In this document: positions 21,704-32,891 of the stretch, piece after piece | How the letters are laid out: each line of letters begins with the position of its first letter | Position numbering within the stretch: the stretch's first letter is position 1 | Assembly: GCA_023525975.1 (NCBI GenBank) | Contig: CM042039.1 | Location: 15,964,501-16,028,500 of the forward strand | Direction of reading: 5' to 3' | From: Smallanthus sonchifolius | Taxonomy: Eukaryota > Streptophyta > Magnoliopsida > Asterales > Asteraceae | Length of the DNA: 64,000 nt | Translations under genes and position numbers: made by a program | The notes under the pieces: generated by a model | Seen by the model: only the letters and a program-made list of their open reading frames with translations | Database searches by the model: none | Told to the model about the DNA's origin: nothing

Positions 21704-21879
21704 ACTAAATATAAATGACTTTCATCGGGCCAAAACGAGTTTTTGTTTAACTAAATCTTTATTTTTATAGGGCAATTGCATATATCCTCTAAAAACTTCA
21801 TTACTTATATATATATACTCAGCTCAAAACTTTATTTACATATATCCCTTTCATAATTACAAATATACTCAACTGGATG
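21704..21879. repeat. Direct repeat, copy 1 (~176 bp)
   Basis: From ACTAAATATAAATGAC to AACTGGATG this segment is repeated at 21967-22131 with small indels, including loss of ~10 bases in the second copy. About 87 bp separate the copies. It contains TATATATA tracts. Confidence 0.88.
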
Positions 21880-21966
21880 ATGAAATCGATCAGAAGCGAC
21901 GTTGGATGTTGGAATCGATCGATACTTGGAATCAGAAGGTTAGGGTTGAGATCAATAGAATAACTA

Positions 21967-22131
21967 ACTAAATATAAATGACTTTCATCGGGCCAAAACG
22001 AGTTTTTGTTTAACTAAATCTTTATTTTTACGGGGCAATTGCATATATACTTTATTACTTATATATATACTCAGCTCAAAACTTTATTTCCATATATCCC
22101 CTTCATAATTATAAATTTACCCAACTGGATG
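21967..22131. repeat. Direct repeat, copy 2 (~165 bp)
   Basis: Second copy of the 21704-21879 segment in the same orientation. This is a local duplication in noncoding DNA upstream of the AMT2 fragment. Confidence 0.88.
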
Positions 22132-22795
22132 GGAATGCTCGAGAGCTGCAAAAATACTTATGTGTGTGAATTAATTTTTTCAAATATAAATTAGTTTTCA
22201 TTATTAAAAGAATGTTTTCTTAAAGATAAACACATATTTAGTTAAATTTGGCTGATTTAATTTTGAAATTTGAACAAACTTATATATGAAGTCATGAATT
22301 TTAGTTTTTTTGCAGTGTTTTTTTTGGCAAATTTGAAATTTGAATTTTATGTAAACTAAATACTCTCCAAATTCTACTAACTTCTTTTATTTTTAAGAAA
22401 ATATCATATTTCTTTTTTCATTTTTTAACAAATACTCATATTAAACTTTTAATTTAATAAAGTATTTATATTTTACGTGATATCTAAGTATTTTCAAAAT
22501 TAGTTATTATGTCATCTGGTTTTTGAGTTCGATTTGACCGATCCGACCAGTAAACTGGTGAGACGGCCTGTTCAATAGCCTGTCCAGTCATAAAAACATT
22601 GGTGTTTTGTTTTTTAAACTAACTTATTTCTTTAATCGATGGTTCAAACTTGTTTTTTTTAAATAACTTTGTTCTTTATCTGATTTTTTATTTTGTCGTA
22701 AATAAAATAAATTGAAATATTTTTAAAAACAAAAAATAAAAAAACACGTATTTAAATGAATATTAATGACAAAATGTAGAAAAAATGGTTTGCAG
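22132..22795. other. AT-rich DNA before the AMT2 exons
   Basis: No exon that could supply the N-terminal half of the ammonium transporter is visible. The last bases form a normal 3' splice site (TTTGCAG) for the exon at 22796, so this is best read as intron remnant or as DNA that replaced the missing exons. Confidence 0.6.
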
Positions 22796-24604
22796 GTGGG
22801 GCCAAGATTAATGGTCGACAGAGAAAGGTTTCCACCAAACAACGTATTAATGACGTTGGCCGGAGCAGGGTTGTTATGGATGGGTTGGGCTGGTTTCAAC
22901 GGCGGAGATCCGTACACCGCCAACATCGACTCCTCCATGGCCGTCCTCAACACCAACATCTGCGCCGCCACCAGCCTCCTCGTCTGGACCTGGCTCGACG
23001 TCATCTTCTTCGGCAAACCATCTGTCATCGGTGCCGTCCAAGGCATGATCACCGGACTCGTTTGCATCACCCCCGGCGCCGGTCTGGTTCAAGGATGGGC
23101 CGCCATAATCATGGGTGTTCTCTCCGGTAATATACGGTTTTTGAACATAGAGTAAATTACTATTTTCTCTATTTTTTTTATAGCTTTGTGTCATGGCTTT
23201 TGTTTTCAATAACAATTTGAGTTCAGATAACAAACTCTGTTAGATTTTTTCTGAAAATAATAAAATACATTTCATGGACTTAAATGGTTAAAAAATGTTA
23301 TATATTTTACCCACCATCAAAATACTCTTGTGGATTGGTGGTGGGTGAAATATATACTGTTTTTTAACCATTTGAGTCCTTGAGGTCTATTTTAGTCTTT
23401 TCAGAAAAAAATTAACATAAAGTTTAATAAAGTTAGTCATCGGACTCAAATGGTTATAAAAAACAAAAGTTAGGTCACTTGAAAAAAAAGAGCAAGGACT
23501 CAAATAGTTAAAACTAACAAACCTCAAAGACTTAAATAGTAATTTACTCTATTATTAATGAATATTTATAAGGATACAATTAGTTTTTTTTAACAGCAAC
23601 CCTTACATTTTTTAAGATAGTATAGGCAAAACCTAGATAATCCCGAATGATATATTTAGGTTAATAAAAAAAACACAATCAAATAAAACTTTTTATTAAT
23701 GGTATTATATTATTAGATCTTTGACAAGAGTATTTTGTTGAAAGTGCGACAAATAGGGTTGACGCACTTAGTAAGTACAATATCGCGGTCTTGTTTTTTC
23801 GTGCTCTGAAATCCAGTCGAAGATGATGTTTTTTTTTTTGTCATTTTGCTGACATCTTTGAAAGATCAACTTTTCATGACATGTATGTGAAGAAAAGCCG
23901 ATTTTCACACATACCAAGTGTGACATTCAATGGCATGGAGAACAAGACCAAGATGTTGCACTTCCTAGGTGCAAAGTGCGGCAATCTTGTTTGTCATACA
24001 CTTTAAAAAAAATACCCTTTTGTCAAAAACTCATTAATAAAAAAATTCAAATACAATCTCCTATTCATCGAGAAATTAACAACTAAACATTAACCAAGGA
24101 GTTGAACGGTAACTAATTTTATCTGTAACAGGTAGCATCCCGTGGTTCACGATGATGGTGATCCACAAAAGATGGACTTTACTGCAAAAAGTCGATGATA
24201 CCCTCGGTGTCGTTCACACCCATGCGGTGGCCGGATACCTTGGGGGAATTCTCACCGGCATCTTCGCTGAGCCCGAACTTTGCTCATTGTTTTTAGCGGT
24301 GACGACGCGTGGCGGTGTTTATGGTGGTTCAGGTGGCGTGCAGGTACTGAAACAACTGGCTGGTGGGGCGTTTATTATTGGATGGAACATAGTGGCGACA
24401 TCGATAATTTGTGTGGTGATTGGTAGGGTGATTTCTTTGCGGATGTCCGATGAACAGTTGATGATCGGTGATGATGCTGTTCATGGTGAGGAGGCGTATG
24501 CGTTGTGGGGAGATGGGGAGAAGTATGACGGAACGAAGCATGGACTTGATTCCGACGACACCAGACATGGTCGGCAAGCCAGCGGTGCTACTCATATGCT
24601 TTGA
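22796..24604 (+). pseudogene. AMT2: AMT2-type ammonium transporter, 5'-truncated
   Basis: Two exons, 22796-23126 and 24132-24604, are joined by a GT-AG intron of 1,005 bp with a frame-preserving junction (LSG/SIPW). They encode about 267 residues of a plant AMT2-type ammonium channel: GPRLMVDRERFPPNN, the transmembrane run LAGAGLLWMGWAGFNGGD, AVQGMITGLVCITPGAG and VVHTHAVAGYLGGILTG with the second pore His. The typical AMT2 tail (EQLMIGDDAVHGEEAYALWG) follows. Both exons are open and GC-rich in third positions, unlike the surrounding DNA. The family needs about 480 residues and 11 membrane helices; here roughly the first half, with the first pore His and the ammonium-binding Asp, has no exon upstream in the window. 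It could be a gene fragment, or a gene whose first exons were displaced by insertions beyond this window. Confidence 0.93.
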
Positions 24605-24955
24605 AAATTGTTGTTACTAAGTAAAAGTTAATACGATCATTGTACTATTGAGTATGGTCTTTGTCGTCTCATATATTTGTTATTGTAAGTCTAAGTTTCT
24701 TCATTTTAGAATGAAATAATCTATTTGTTGTATAATGTGAAATATGATTAGATTTCTAAATTACGCGAAACAAATTTGTATGGGTATATATGTCGAGGTT
24801 GTTGAAAAATGAAGTATTTTGTATAAAAATAAGAAGTGTAGGAAGGAAAGGTAGCAAGTGGTTTCAATAAATATATTATATGAGTTAGTTTGGTGTTAAA
24901 GTTGCATTTTAGACGAAGTTAAATGCGTGGAAGGATAAAATAAGAGATGGAAAAT
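24605..24955. other. 3' flank of AMT2
   Basis: The T-rich region after the stop includes AATGAAATAATC and is a plausible 3' UTR, but no definite poly(A) signal can be chosen. Confidence 0.4.
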
Positions 24956-24971
24956 AGATAGTAGATACATT

Positions 24972-25320
24972 AACTAAGAAGGGCAAATAGGTTGTGGTGT
25001 GGTGGTTGAGGTAAGGCCCGAAGTTTCAAGGAACCCGGGTTCAATACCTGCCACCACCATTAATTTCCACGACATCGCAAATGAGGCTTACTTAGGCTGA
25101 TGCACCTGGGTTTTACCTACGCCGATTCAGGATTCGAGTCTCATCTCTCTTCAAGCCCCGGAAGAGGCTGTATTGGGTGAGATTTTTCCTTGGAAGCTCT
25201 CAACTCTGACGCCAAGTGGGCCCAGTTAAGATAACATATCGGTCGGAGTTGGACGAGACTCTCCCATGTGACGAGGGGGGGTGCGACGTCACAACATTCA
25301 ATGTTCGCCTTAAAAAAAAA
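24972..25320 (+). mobile_element. tRNA-derived SINE (349 bp)
   Basis: An internal Pol III promoter is visible: A box TGGTGGTTGAGG at 25000-25011 and B box GGTTCAATACC at 25038-25048. The body ends in an A tail. Perfect 16 bp duplications AGATAGTAGATACATT flank it at 24956-24971 and 25321-25336. No coding capacity; it depends on LINE machinery in trans. The perfect duplication suggests a fairly recent insertion. Confidence 0.94.
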
Positions 25321-25336
25321 AGATAGTAGATACATT

Positions 25337-25642
25337 GTTGCGAGGATAAGGGTAAGAGGTATACGCTCACGCGAGGGTATGCGTGAGGGCACTCACGCCG
25401 TGAAGGTGAACAACACACCTCCCCCTCATGCGTGAAGGGGGCGCTAGGATCCGGCCGCGAGGCCTTTCAAGCGAGGAAAAGAGTAATCTAGCCGTTGGGT
25501 AGACTGTTGGAAGCTTGACCATTTAAAAAAAATTACTATAGGAAGCTTGACCATTTAAAAAAAATTACTATATATATAAACACAATCATATACAAAATCA
25601 TTACATCTCTATTTCACCAATTCAAATACAAACTTAATCAAA
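25337..25642. other. GC-rich leader-like DNA and 32 bp tandem repeat
   Basis: 25340-25480 is unusually GC-rich for this window (CACGCGAGGG, GGGCACTCACGCC, GGGGGCGC). It could hold the 5' terminal region of the Harbinger element that follows, but I could not find a paired terminus. A perfect 32 bp unit starting GGAAGCTTGACC occurs twice at 25509-25540 and 25541-25572, followed by a TATATATAAA word. Confidence 0.5.
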
Positions 25643-26292
25643 ATGGCGTCATCATCTTCATCTTCAAGTGACGAATCGACTTAAATGATGTTCCGTGCTT
25701 GGACATCCGCAGCAATTACGTGGTGGAAAGAAGCCGAATCATCACAATCTTTAACCCAAAATGATCGTCTAAACCGAGAACGATCGACTACTAACACCCA
25801 ACTACTACAAGAATAATTTAATGAAGAGTGTACGTATGACGAGGAGCACTTTGCTACCAGGTTTCGAATGAGCCGGAATTTATTTTACGTAAACCGTCGG
25901 CTGGCGACATTGAGCAGTTGCATGCAGCGCATGAAGCTAAGAATGGTTTTGTCGGCATTCTTGGAAGTATTGATTGTACGCATTGGGACTGGAGAAATTG
26001 CCCCAACGCATGACGAGGTCAGTTTGCACGTGGTGATCATCCTAATCCGAGTATTATGCTCGAAGAAGATGTATCAAATCACTTATGGATTTGGCATGCA
26101 TTTTTTGGTGTTGACGGTTCCAACAATGACATTAATGTTCTAAAACAATCGCCTATATTTGACAATTGGACACCCGACTCATATTTTGAACTTAGGGGGA
26201 TAATTTACCAGCGTGGGTATTATCTTGCTGATGGAATATACCCCGAATATGCTGTAATTGCCAAGTTGCTTACAGAACCTATTGTGATTTAG
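25643..26292 (+). pseudogene. Decayed PIF/Harbinger transposase
   Basis: After MASSSSSSSDEST and a stop come FNEECTYDEEHFATRFRMSR, then, in a second frame, GSIDCTHWDWRNCPNA with the first catalytic Asp and LWIWHAFFGVDGSNNDINVL with the second, then GYYLADGIYPEYA. These motifs define the plant Harbinger nuclease family (Plant_tran). A region between FRMSR and the catalytic core is deleted, a TGA replaces a Trp codon after NCPNA, and the frame changes. The third catalytic Asp and the rest are cut off where the copia LTR begins at 26293. Confidence 0.88.
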
Positions 26293-26373
26293 TGTGACAA
26301 CTAGCTTGTGTAATAGATTAGTCTTTATATTCAGTATTGTATAGTTTTTTCTTGTAAATTTTAAGTTTGTAAC

Positions 26374-26462
26374 ATGCGAACTTAACATGTTCGCCTGATA
26401 TAGTTGTGGCGAACTTAACAAGTTCGCCTGAACTAATATTGGCGAACATGTCAAGTTCGCCT
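26374..26462. repeat. Palindrome cluster in LTR of A
   Basis: Three hairpin-capable units lie in 89 bp. The cleanest has arms GGCGAACTT and AAGTTCGCC around AAC; the neighbours carry GCGAACTT/ATGTTCGC and GGCGAACAT/AAGTTCGCC. Further copies of the half site GGCGAACTTGT occur in the leader at 27025-27090. Confidence 0.85.
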
Positions 26463-26477
26463 ATAGCAGTATCTGTC

Positions 26478-26485
26478 TATAAATA
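26478..26485 (+). promoter_or_regulatory. TATA box of LTR A
   Basis: TATAAATA stands just downstream of the palindrome cluster and 215 bases before the LTR end, the normal place for the U3 promoter. Confidence 0.6.
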
Positions 26486-26702
26486 GTGCTTAGTTTGTGT
26501 TCATTTGTAATGTTCTGATTTCATATCTTGTAAGCACTGTTTTCAGATAATACAAGGAGCTTATTGATATCTTGTCTTGTGTATGTTCTTAGTGTGTATG
26601 TGTGAGTTCGAGACGTGCATATTCATTAGCATTCCGCACTACGTGTACGTGTAGCGTGTTTTACGAATGAGACAGATCCGTAGACCCGCCGGGACCTACA
26701 AG

Positions 26703-26714
26703 TGGTATCAGAGC
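26703..26714 (+). promoter_or_regulatory. Primer-binding site of A
   Basis: TGGTATCAGAGC is complementary to the 3' end of plant initiator methionine tRNA, two bases after the LTR. Confidence 0.92.
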
Positions 26715-27336
26715 TATTGCTCTTGATTAGAGATCGTCGTAGACACCGTTTCTATTAGATTTACACTCAAAGATTGAGATTTTCGGAGTTTCTTGTGTTC
26801 ATGAAGATTGTTGCTGTTTTTGAAGAGTTTTTGGATTGATTTCATCATTTTTGGTGTTGATTTGCCAAAATTGATCCGTTAGAAGTGTTCTAATTCATAA
26901 ATTGAAGAATCCTACGCAGCGATTTTGTTCAATTCCCTCAAAATTGCAAGATTTGATGATTTCCAGTCTGGTTCGTGCGTTTGGGTGTTAGAACATTTTT
27001 CCTTGTTCTTCATCTGAAACAGGCGAACTTGTCAAAGCAGTTACAGGCGAACTTGTTAAGTTCGCTATATCCAGCTCAGGCGAACTTGTCCAAAATTTTC
27101 TAAGTGTTGAATTTTTAGATTTCAAAGATGTCTAATCTATAGAAGCATGTTTTAGTAACTATAGATTAAATTCTATGTATCGGTGTACTAGGCTAGTACA
27201 CAGGAGGGTGTTCCTGCGTACTTAGCTTGTTCACCAGTTGGTCCTGCGTACTTAGTAAGTACGCAAGGCAAGCCTTGCGTACTTACTAAGTACGCATGAC
27301 CAATGCCCTGCGTACTTAGCCAAGTACGCAAGTAAT
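26715..27336 (+). other. Leader of A and start of an LTR-like stretch
   Basis: After the leader, an ATG at 27129 (MSNL, then TAG) may be the decayed gag start. From about 27175 the character changes. A second palindrome set with arms TGCGTACTTA/TAAGTACGCA occurs three or four times at 27213-27331 and continues, beyond the insertion of B, as 47097-47405. See the entry there for the possible solo LTR. Confidence 0.5.
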
Positions 27337-27969
27337 TGTAGGATCGTGAAATTACAAGATGGTTGTATTCTTAGTTGAAATTGGCGGAAACGATAACAAC
27401 TACACAAATATAATCGAACAGACAGAAAGAATACTAGTAAGATCACTGTTGTATTAAGCTTTGTGAATAAACGATTACAAATGAAAACTCTGTGAAGAAG
27501 CACAAAAAGCACACTTACAGTGAAGTGTTTACACAGTATTTATACTAACTTAGAATCAAGACAGACCCTTGATTCTAAGGATCAGATCGAACACAGACCG
27601 TTGATCGTTTATACAAAAGCTAATAATACACGTTAAAGCTAAATTAGCTAACTTTATTGAAGCGTCTTCTTTATGCATCATTGCTTGCATGTCTGGAGAA
27701 GAGCATTGCTGAGTTTTATTGGTTGTGCCATTGAGGTTCCTTCTGCTTTGAGTGTGTCAGTTGCTTTTGCAGAAAGTTGTCAGTGACGCTTGGCATGGAT
27801 AGTCAGCTGCAACGATTTGTCTTCAAGGAACATAGCTATCAGCAGCAAGAATGAGAATGATGCTGCTGATGAGCCTATCAGTAGCAACAAGTGCTGAATG
27901 CTGCTGATAAGCCTATCAGCAGCATTTGTACTTAGAATAATTTAGAAGCCATCAGTCTTTGATGCTACA
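27337..27969 (-). repeat. 3' LTR of B (633 bp)
   Basis: Matches 46397-47096. It is 67 bases shorter, because the partner has two additional ~39 bp palindromic units while this copy has a ten-base TTAAAGCTAA-type extension near 27640. It contains TATTTATA (TATA box on the minus strand) near 27537. Confidence 0.95.
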
Positions 27970-27981
27970 AACTCCCCCTAG
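27970..27981 (-). promoter_or_regulatory. Polypurine tract of B
   Basis: On the minus strand TAGGGGGAGTT directly precedes the 3' LTR, the normal start of plus-strand DNA synthesis. Confidence 0.85.
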
Positions 27982-28002
27982 ACTGATGCGACCAAAAATT
28001 TT

Positions 28003-31000
28003 CTAATCACTTTGCTGCTGAAGCTTTTGCATGTGGCTGACTATCCTTTCAACTTCATAGCCTCTTGGATCCTTGCTGGGATTGTTCAGTGGAAGTGCAG
28101 ACAGAGTCTTAATGTCTTTGTGTGGCATTTTTAGATTGTTTTGCTTGAACATATCATCTTCTGCTTCCTTACATCAGTTAAAGTGAACTCATCCAAATCA
28201 GCATTATAGGACCAACTTCCAAATGGAGAGTGGGACTTGAGTGGTTTGATGTCAATGATCACATCTTTGCTAGGGTTGAAGTAGTGTTTGATGGCTAGCA
28301 CAAGAAGTTTCCCACCCTCATTTGCTGGCTCATGAGCTTCACCCAACTCCAAAATTCTGTCAAGATCTGAATCTGGCAATTGTAGAACTTCATCAACAGA
28401 TCTGTAGATAGATCTTCTTCTTTCAGTTCTCCCCCTGAAGATCTCAAACCTTTGATCCTGTGGATTATAGACCCAGTCAACTATGTCTCTTGAGTCTTCT
28501 GGTTTAGGTGTGGGTGTGGATTTCTTTAAGGGAGGCTGTTGATGAGTGGGAGCTGGGTGGGATGGTTTGGACTTTTTGGGTGGAGGAGTGGAGGGTTTGG
28601 GGAGGAGAGTGGAAGGTTGTTGGACTGAGGAAGAGGTAGGTGAGGGAGAAGGCTTGGGTTTCTTTGCTTTTGTTTCTTTTTCTTCCTGAATAGGTACCCT
28701 TTTCTTGGATCCCTTCTTCCCCAATCTTTCTTCCTCATCCTTCTTGACTTTGAAGTAGAGGGCTTGCAGGTTCATGAAGTTCATGGGACCTAGCCTCTAT
28801 CCACTCTCTCCTCTAGCCTTAAGGAAGTCAATCATGACCTTCCTTTCTTCATGGGTCCGTTTATTAAAGGCAATGGTCTTCTTGGACTTTTGTTTGGCTT
28901 TTTCTTCTTCTTCAGCCTGTTTCTTCTTTGCCAATTAACCTTGCTGACCCATGAAGGCTCTGTAGACTTCTTTATTTGATAGTTTCTGGTAGTCTGCATC
29001 CTCACCTTGAGAAAATAAAGACTTTACCCACTCCTCCCTCATTTCTTTGGCTAGTTCAGAATCGGTTATTCTGAACTTAGCTTCTTCTTTCTTCTTCTTT
29101 AATTCTTCTTCTTCTCTGTCAAATTGTTCTTGTAGTTGAAGAGTAAGAGCTGCATCTTCTTCAATCTGGTCAACTATAGGAATCTTTCTTTTCATTTCAT
29201 CCAGCTGCCTAGCATACAGCTGGATGGTTTGTTCTCTGAGGAGAATGGCTGTTTTTCTTTCTTGAGCCTTTTTAATGTCAACCGTCTCCTCTTCTTCTCT
29301 TCTTCTTCTCTTCTCTTCCCTCTCTCTTTTCTCTTTTAGCAATCTCTCTTCATCTTCATCTGTCATAATTCCCTTTCCCTTGTTTATATTGGATGCCTCT
29401 GCTTTGGCTTCACTGACCACAGCAGCAGATGATGGTGCTGCTATTGGGATCTCAGCCTCAGCTTCATTGGCAGATTGAGAGGTGAACAAGGGAAGGTCAA
29501 TGGCTTCATCCGATTTGCACTCAGGACCTGTGACTTCTTTCAGCATTTCTTTGATTGTTGATCTTGACTCATATGCTGCAGCACAGATGTCTACTCGAGG
29601 GGAAGGTGAGTCAGTATCAGTGTTAGAGTTTGACACATATACTTCCTCAGTAATTCTTCCTACGTGTTCAAGTTTGGCTCTGACAGTAGCTATCATTGCC
29701 TGGCTTTCAAGTGAGTTGACATTGCAGATATTTGCCTTGAGTTGAAAAATCTTGTCGAGAAAGTCTGTAGGAAGTGACAAGATGTTCCTGATGTTGATGG
29801 TGAGAGAGGAACCATTGCTTAGTAAGAAGGTGTGGTCAAGAGACTTAGTGCTTGTCCATCCCAGCACATCTAAGTCTTTGACCATGACGGAGTACAGAAA
29901 TCTTCTTAAGCAGCAAATTTCTTCTTTAGTGAGAAGACTGCTCCTTATAATGTCAAGTCTTCTAGGAGTCAGTCTTCTTACTGCTGCTGCCGAAGATTCA
30001 GGATAAGCTACCCGTTTTGCCTTTTGTATTAGTCTTTCGAAGTGGGGTAGATTATCCTCCATCAAGTCATGGAACCTGCCAATGGCAAGTTCTGCTGAGA
30101 GATCTGATGAAGTGTTGATGCAATTAGTTAAATACAGTTGTAGGACTTGGAGGGCATTGAGAGAGTTCTAGTTTAGCTCTTCTACTCCACTAAACTCCCA
30201 TCCAATCCAAAATCTCTCAGCTGATCCATCATACCCCCAAGCTAGAATGGAGTCAAATTCTAGCTTCTGTGTAGTTTGAAACAGTTGGGGGGTAGTGGAT
30301 TGACTTATGATGGCTGCTGCTACAGGAAGGATGCTGAATGATGTATTTGTTTGTTCTGTGTCTTCAGCATCATTCAGCATTTCATCAACAGCCCTGATGA
30401 CCAACTTTCAGTCTTCAGATGTCACTTCTTCTTCGTTATCTGAGACTGGAAAGTCATGAATTTGTACAAAGTCCGGCTTGAATAGTGAGCTTTGAATTAC
30501 AACCTGCTCTTGAATCCAGTCGTCAAGACTGTCTGTGTCTTCCTCCATTGTGACCATCTCCCCCTTTTTGGTTGCATCAGTAGACAAGTAAGCATCAGTT
30601 TGGATGCCTACTGATACAAGAGAGGGAGTGGTTAAAGTTGGGCATTGATGGGCTTCATGCATAGAGACTTGGTGTCTTAGTTTGGACACTTCAGCCTCTA
30701 GCATAGCCACCCTGGCCGTCAATTCCAAGTTATGAAGTTTCAGTCTGTCCTCATCCACAATTGTGGAATCCTTGGACCCAGATGGGGCCTTAGGCCTAGC
30801 CTCTTCATCCCCATCACCCATGGTTTCTTGGCACCTGGGATTCCACTTAGTGAAGGGAGTTTCCAAGGAAACATCCTCACTGTGAGTTGCCGTGGTTGAG
30901 GTCTTAACAATGTTGTCACTGTCCTCCTGGTCATTTGATGGACCAGCAGTAGTGACAGCCTCTTCCACATCCACTCTTTCATAACTCCTAGAGTGGACCT

Positions 31001-32293
31001 TCAGGGTAGATGAACTTGGGTTGGGTGTGTTGGAAGCAAGATCAATCAGTACCTCCGAGATAGTGGTAGTTGGAGAAGGTAAATCATCTTGATCAGGTTC
31101 CTCAACACTTAAGTTCAAAAGAAAAAGGAAAGGCTCAGGGGGCTGTTCTATGGATCCGGGAAGTGATCCTGATCCTAATAGAGACACATCCAAAGGAGTC
31201 TCCCTAATAATGTGGCTTTCCCTTATGATATTCTCACAAGAATGTTGTGATTCTGAGTGAGGGCTGTTAGGTTGGGTTTGGGCCTTGGAGGCAAGAGAAG
31301 AAGGAGTTCTCTTGCCCCTTTTTCTAGTATATGTTGTTGCAACCGGGGCCCTGTGTTCCGGTTGAACAAAAACATCCAAAAGTGGTGTAAGTAATTTTTG
31401 TGCCTGTACATCCTCAGTAGTATGCATCGAATGGTGGATGCAGACTGTTGTTCAGGATGTGAGGTGGAGGGTGTGGGATCAGTATCAGCTGGGATTGCTG
31501 AACTGTCACCCGGGGTACTTTGTATGTTCAACATTGTAGATAACAATGGAACGTTGACCCCTGAGAACTTTTTGGAAATAGTCCTCATGCTTTGAAAAAT
31601 GTTATTTTTATGACCCAACATGATGTAGATTCTTGCAGGTTTTGAAAGTTCTTTTAGTTCTTGATTGAAAACTTCCTACAGGAATCTTGGGTACATGAAA
31701 AATTGCTACTTTGCACCCTCTTGAAGGTTATATCGCAAACCCTAAAAAATGAGATGTGCAAAGTTGAAGCCTTGGTTAGTGACCATACCATGGAAGGCGG
31801 AGGCCAGTGCAGAGCTCACCTGATGCCAGCCACTCCTCTTCTGAGATATGCATTGGAGAAGAGTGTGGGAGAGATACTTCCATTGAGGGCCCATCAGCGC
31901 CTTCTCGATCGTATACTCGGTTTGATTTCCAGTGTATCCAATGGAGACAAAGGTCCTCATGTATTTGTCCTTCGAGTATGAGATGGCTGCTCCCTCATCT
32001 TGAAGCTTAAGATGTTTTCTGAGTGTAGCTTCCGAGATGGTGATATGCTTGCCGTCTACTTTGGCTTTGATTTGGGGAATCCCCTGTTCGGTTGAGTAGA
32101 CGGCGGTACTCCAGAAATCCTCCATATGAGGGATATATATGGTAGGGTTGGTGGTGAGGGCAAAGTAGATCTTTGATCGACATAAGAAATCGATCATATC
32201 GTTAAAACCATCCGATTTCTTTCCTTTGGTAAGGTATGCTGTTAGGTTATGGTATGTGGAAAACTTGTCATCTGGGTTGTCGATATCTGCCAT
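28003..32293 (-). pseudogene. Accessory protein in env position of B
   Basis: A frame of about 1,400 codons starts MADIDNPDDKFSTYHNLTAY and ends MQKLQQQSD just before the polypurine tract. The N-terminal ~180 residues (GFNDMIDFLCRSKIYFAL, IPHMEDFWSTAV, PQWKYLSHTLLQCIS) belong to an uncharacterised plant retroelement-associated family, often annotated in Asteraceae as synaptobrevin/longin-like. I know no tested function. Next come a Ser/Thr/Glu-rich acidic middle, a charged coiled coil (around 29000-29400, KREREEKRRRREEEE) and a Lys/Pro-rich hinge. The C-terminal block is globular (WVYNPQDQRFEIFRGR, FGSWSYNADLDEFTL). Stops occur at 31742 and shortly after, then at 30405, 30165, 28932 and 28797; frames change near 31430 and 28160. 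Otherwise the coding is well preserved. Confidence 0.85.
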
Positions 32294-32891
32294 AGCCGTT
32301 TGATTCTGGAGGGATGATTTGAATATGGTTTGAGTATGGTGGAGACTTGAGAGTATGGAGAATATGAAGAGCTTTTAATGTGGTGGGGACTTAGGGTGAA
32401 AGTGATAGTTGGTTAGGGTTGAATTGAATGTGAAGAGGTGGTAAAGAGAATTTGATTTGGTCTTATAACGGCAGATGAGAGAAAAAGCAAAACGACTTGT
32501 ACAGTACAACCTTATTTACCTTTTATTGTTACAACTGTAATGCACCGAGGCAGTCATGGTAAAGACTGACGTTAATTTCTTTTACATTGGACTTAAATTT
32601 ACCCATCAGCAGCAAACTTGGTTGCTGCGGATGGATAAGCCTGTCCGCTGCAAGCTTGGTTGCTGCGGAAGGTTAAGTTTGTTAGCAGCAGACTTAATTG
32701 CTGCTGATAGATGCAATGATCTGCAGCAAGGATGTTGCTGCTGACATCCTTAAAACTATCTGCAGGAAACTTGTTCCTTTTGATAAGTTAAAGCAGTCAG
32801 GGGCAAATTCTTTGCTGCTGACAATTAGACCTGTCAGCAGCCAAAAGGATGCTGCTGAGTTATAACTTTTATTTACAGCATAAGACCGACA
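32294..32891 (-). other. Spacer of B between gag and accessory frame
   Basis: Noncoding. CAGCAGC/GCTGCTG words and their degenerate forms recur about ten times at 32600-32870, the same vocabulary as the palindromes of B's LTR. In a complete copia element the whole pol gene would stand in this place. Confidence 0.7.

Larger units (their letters stand above)
26293..26700 (+). repeat. 5' LTR of copia element A (408 bp)
   Basis: It starts TGTGACAACTAG, ends GGGACCTACA, and is followed two bases later by a primer site. It holds a TATAAATA box at 26478-26485 and three short palindromes built on GCGAACTT/AAGTTCGC at 26374-26462. The matching 3' LTR is not in the window; element D occupies the expected zone, so it probably lies beyond the right edge. 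Confidence 0.85.

Noticed and set aside
22874..23233. Other long frames over the AMT2 exon
   Set aside because: The GC-rich exon opens several frames on both strands; only the plus frame with AMT2 motifs and splice sites is meaningful.
24991..25060. tRNA gene because of A and B boxes
   Set aside because: No cloverleaf or anticodon arm can be formed with proper spacing; the A tail and 16 bp duplication show a SINE.
29136..30006. Several plus-strand frames rich in Ser/Leu/Phe
   Set aside because: They are the complement of the charged accessory coding sequence of B, which has recognisable family motifs on the minus strand.
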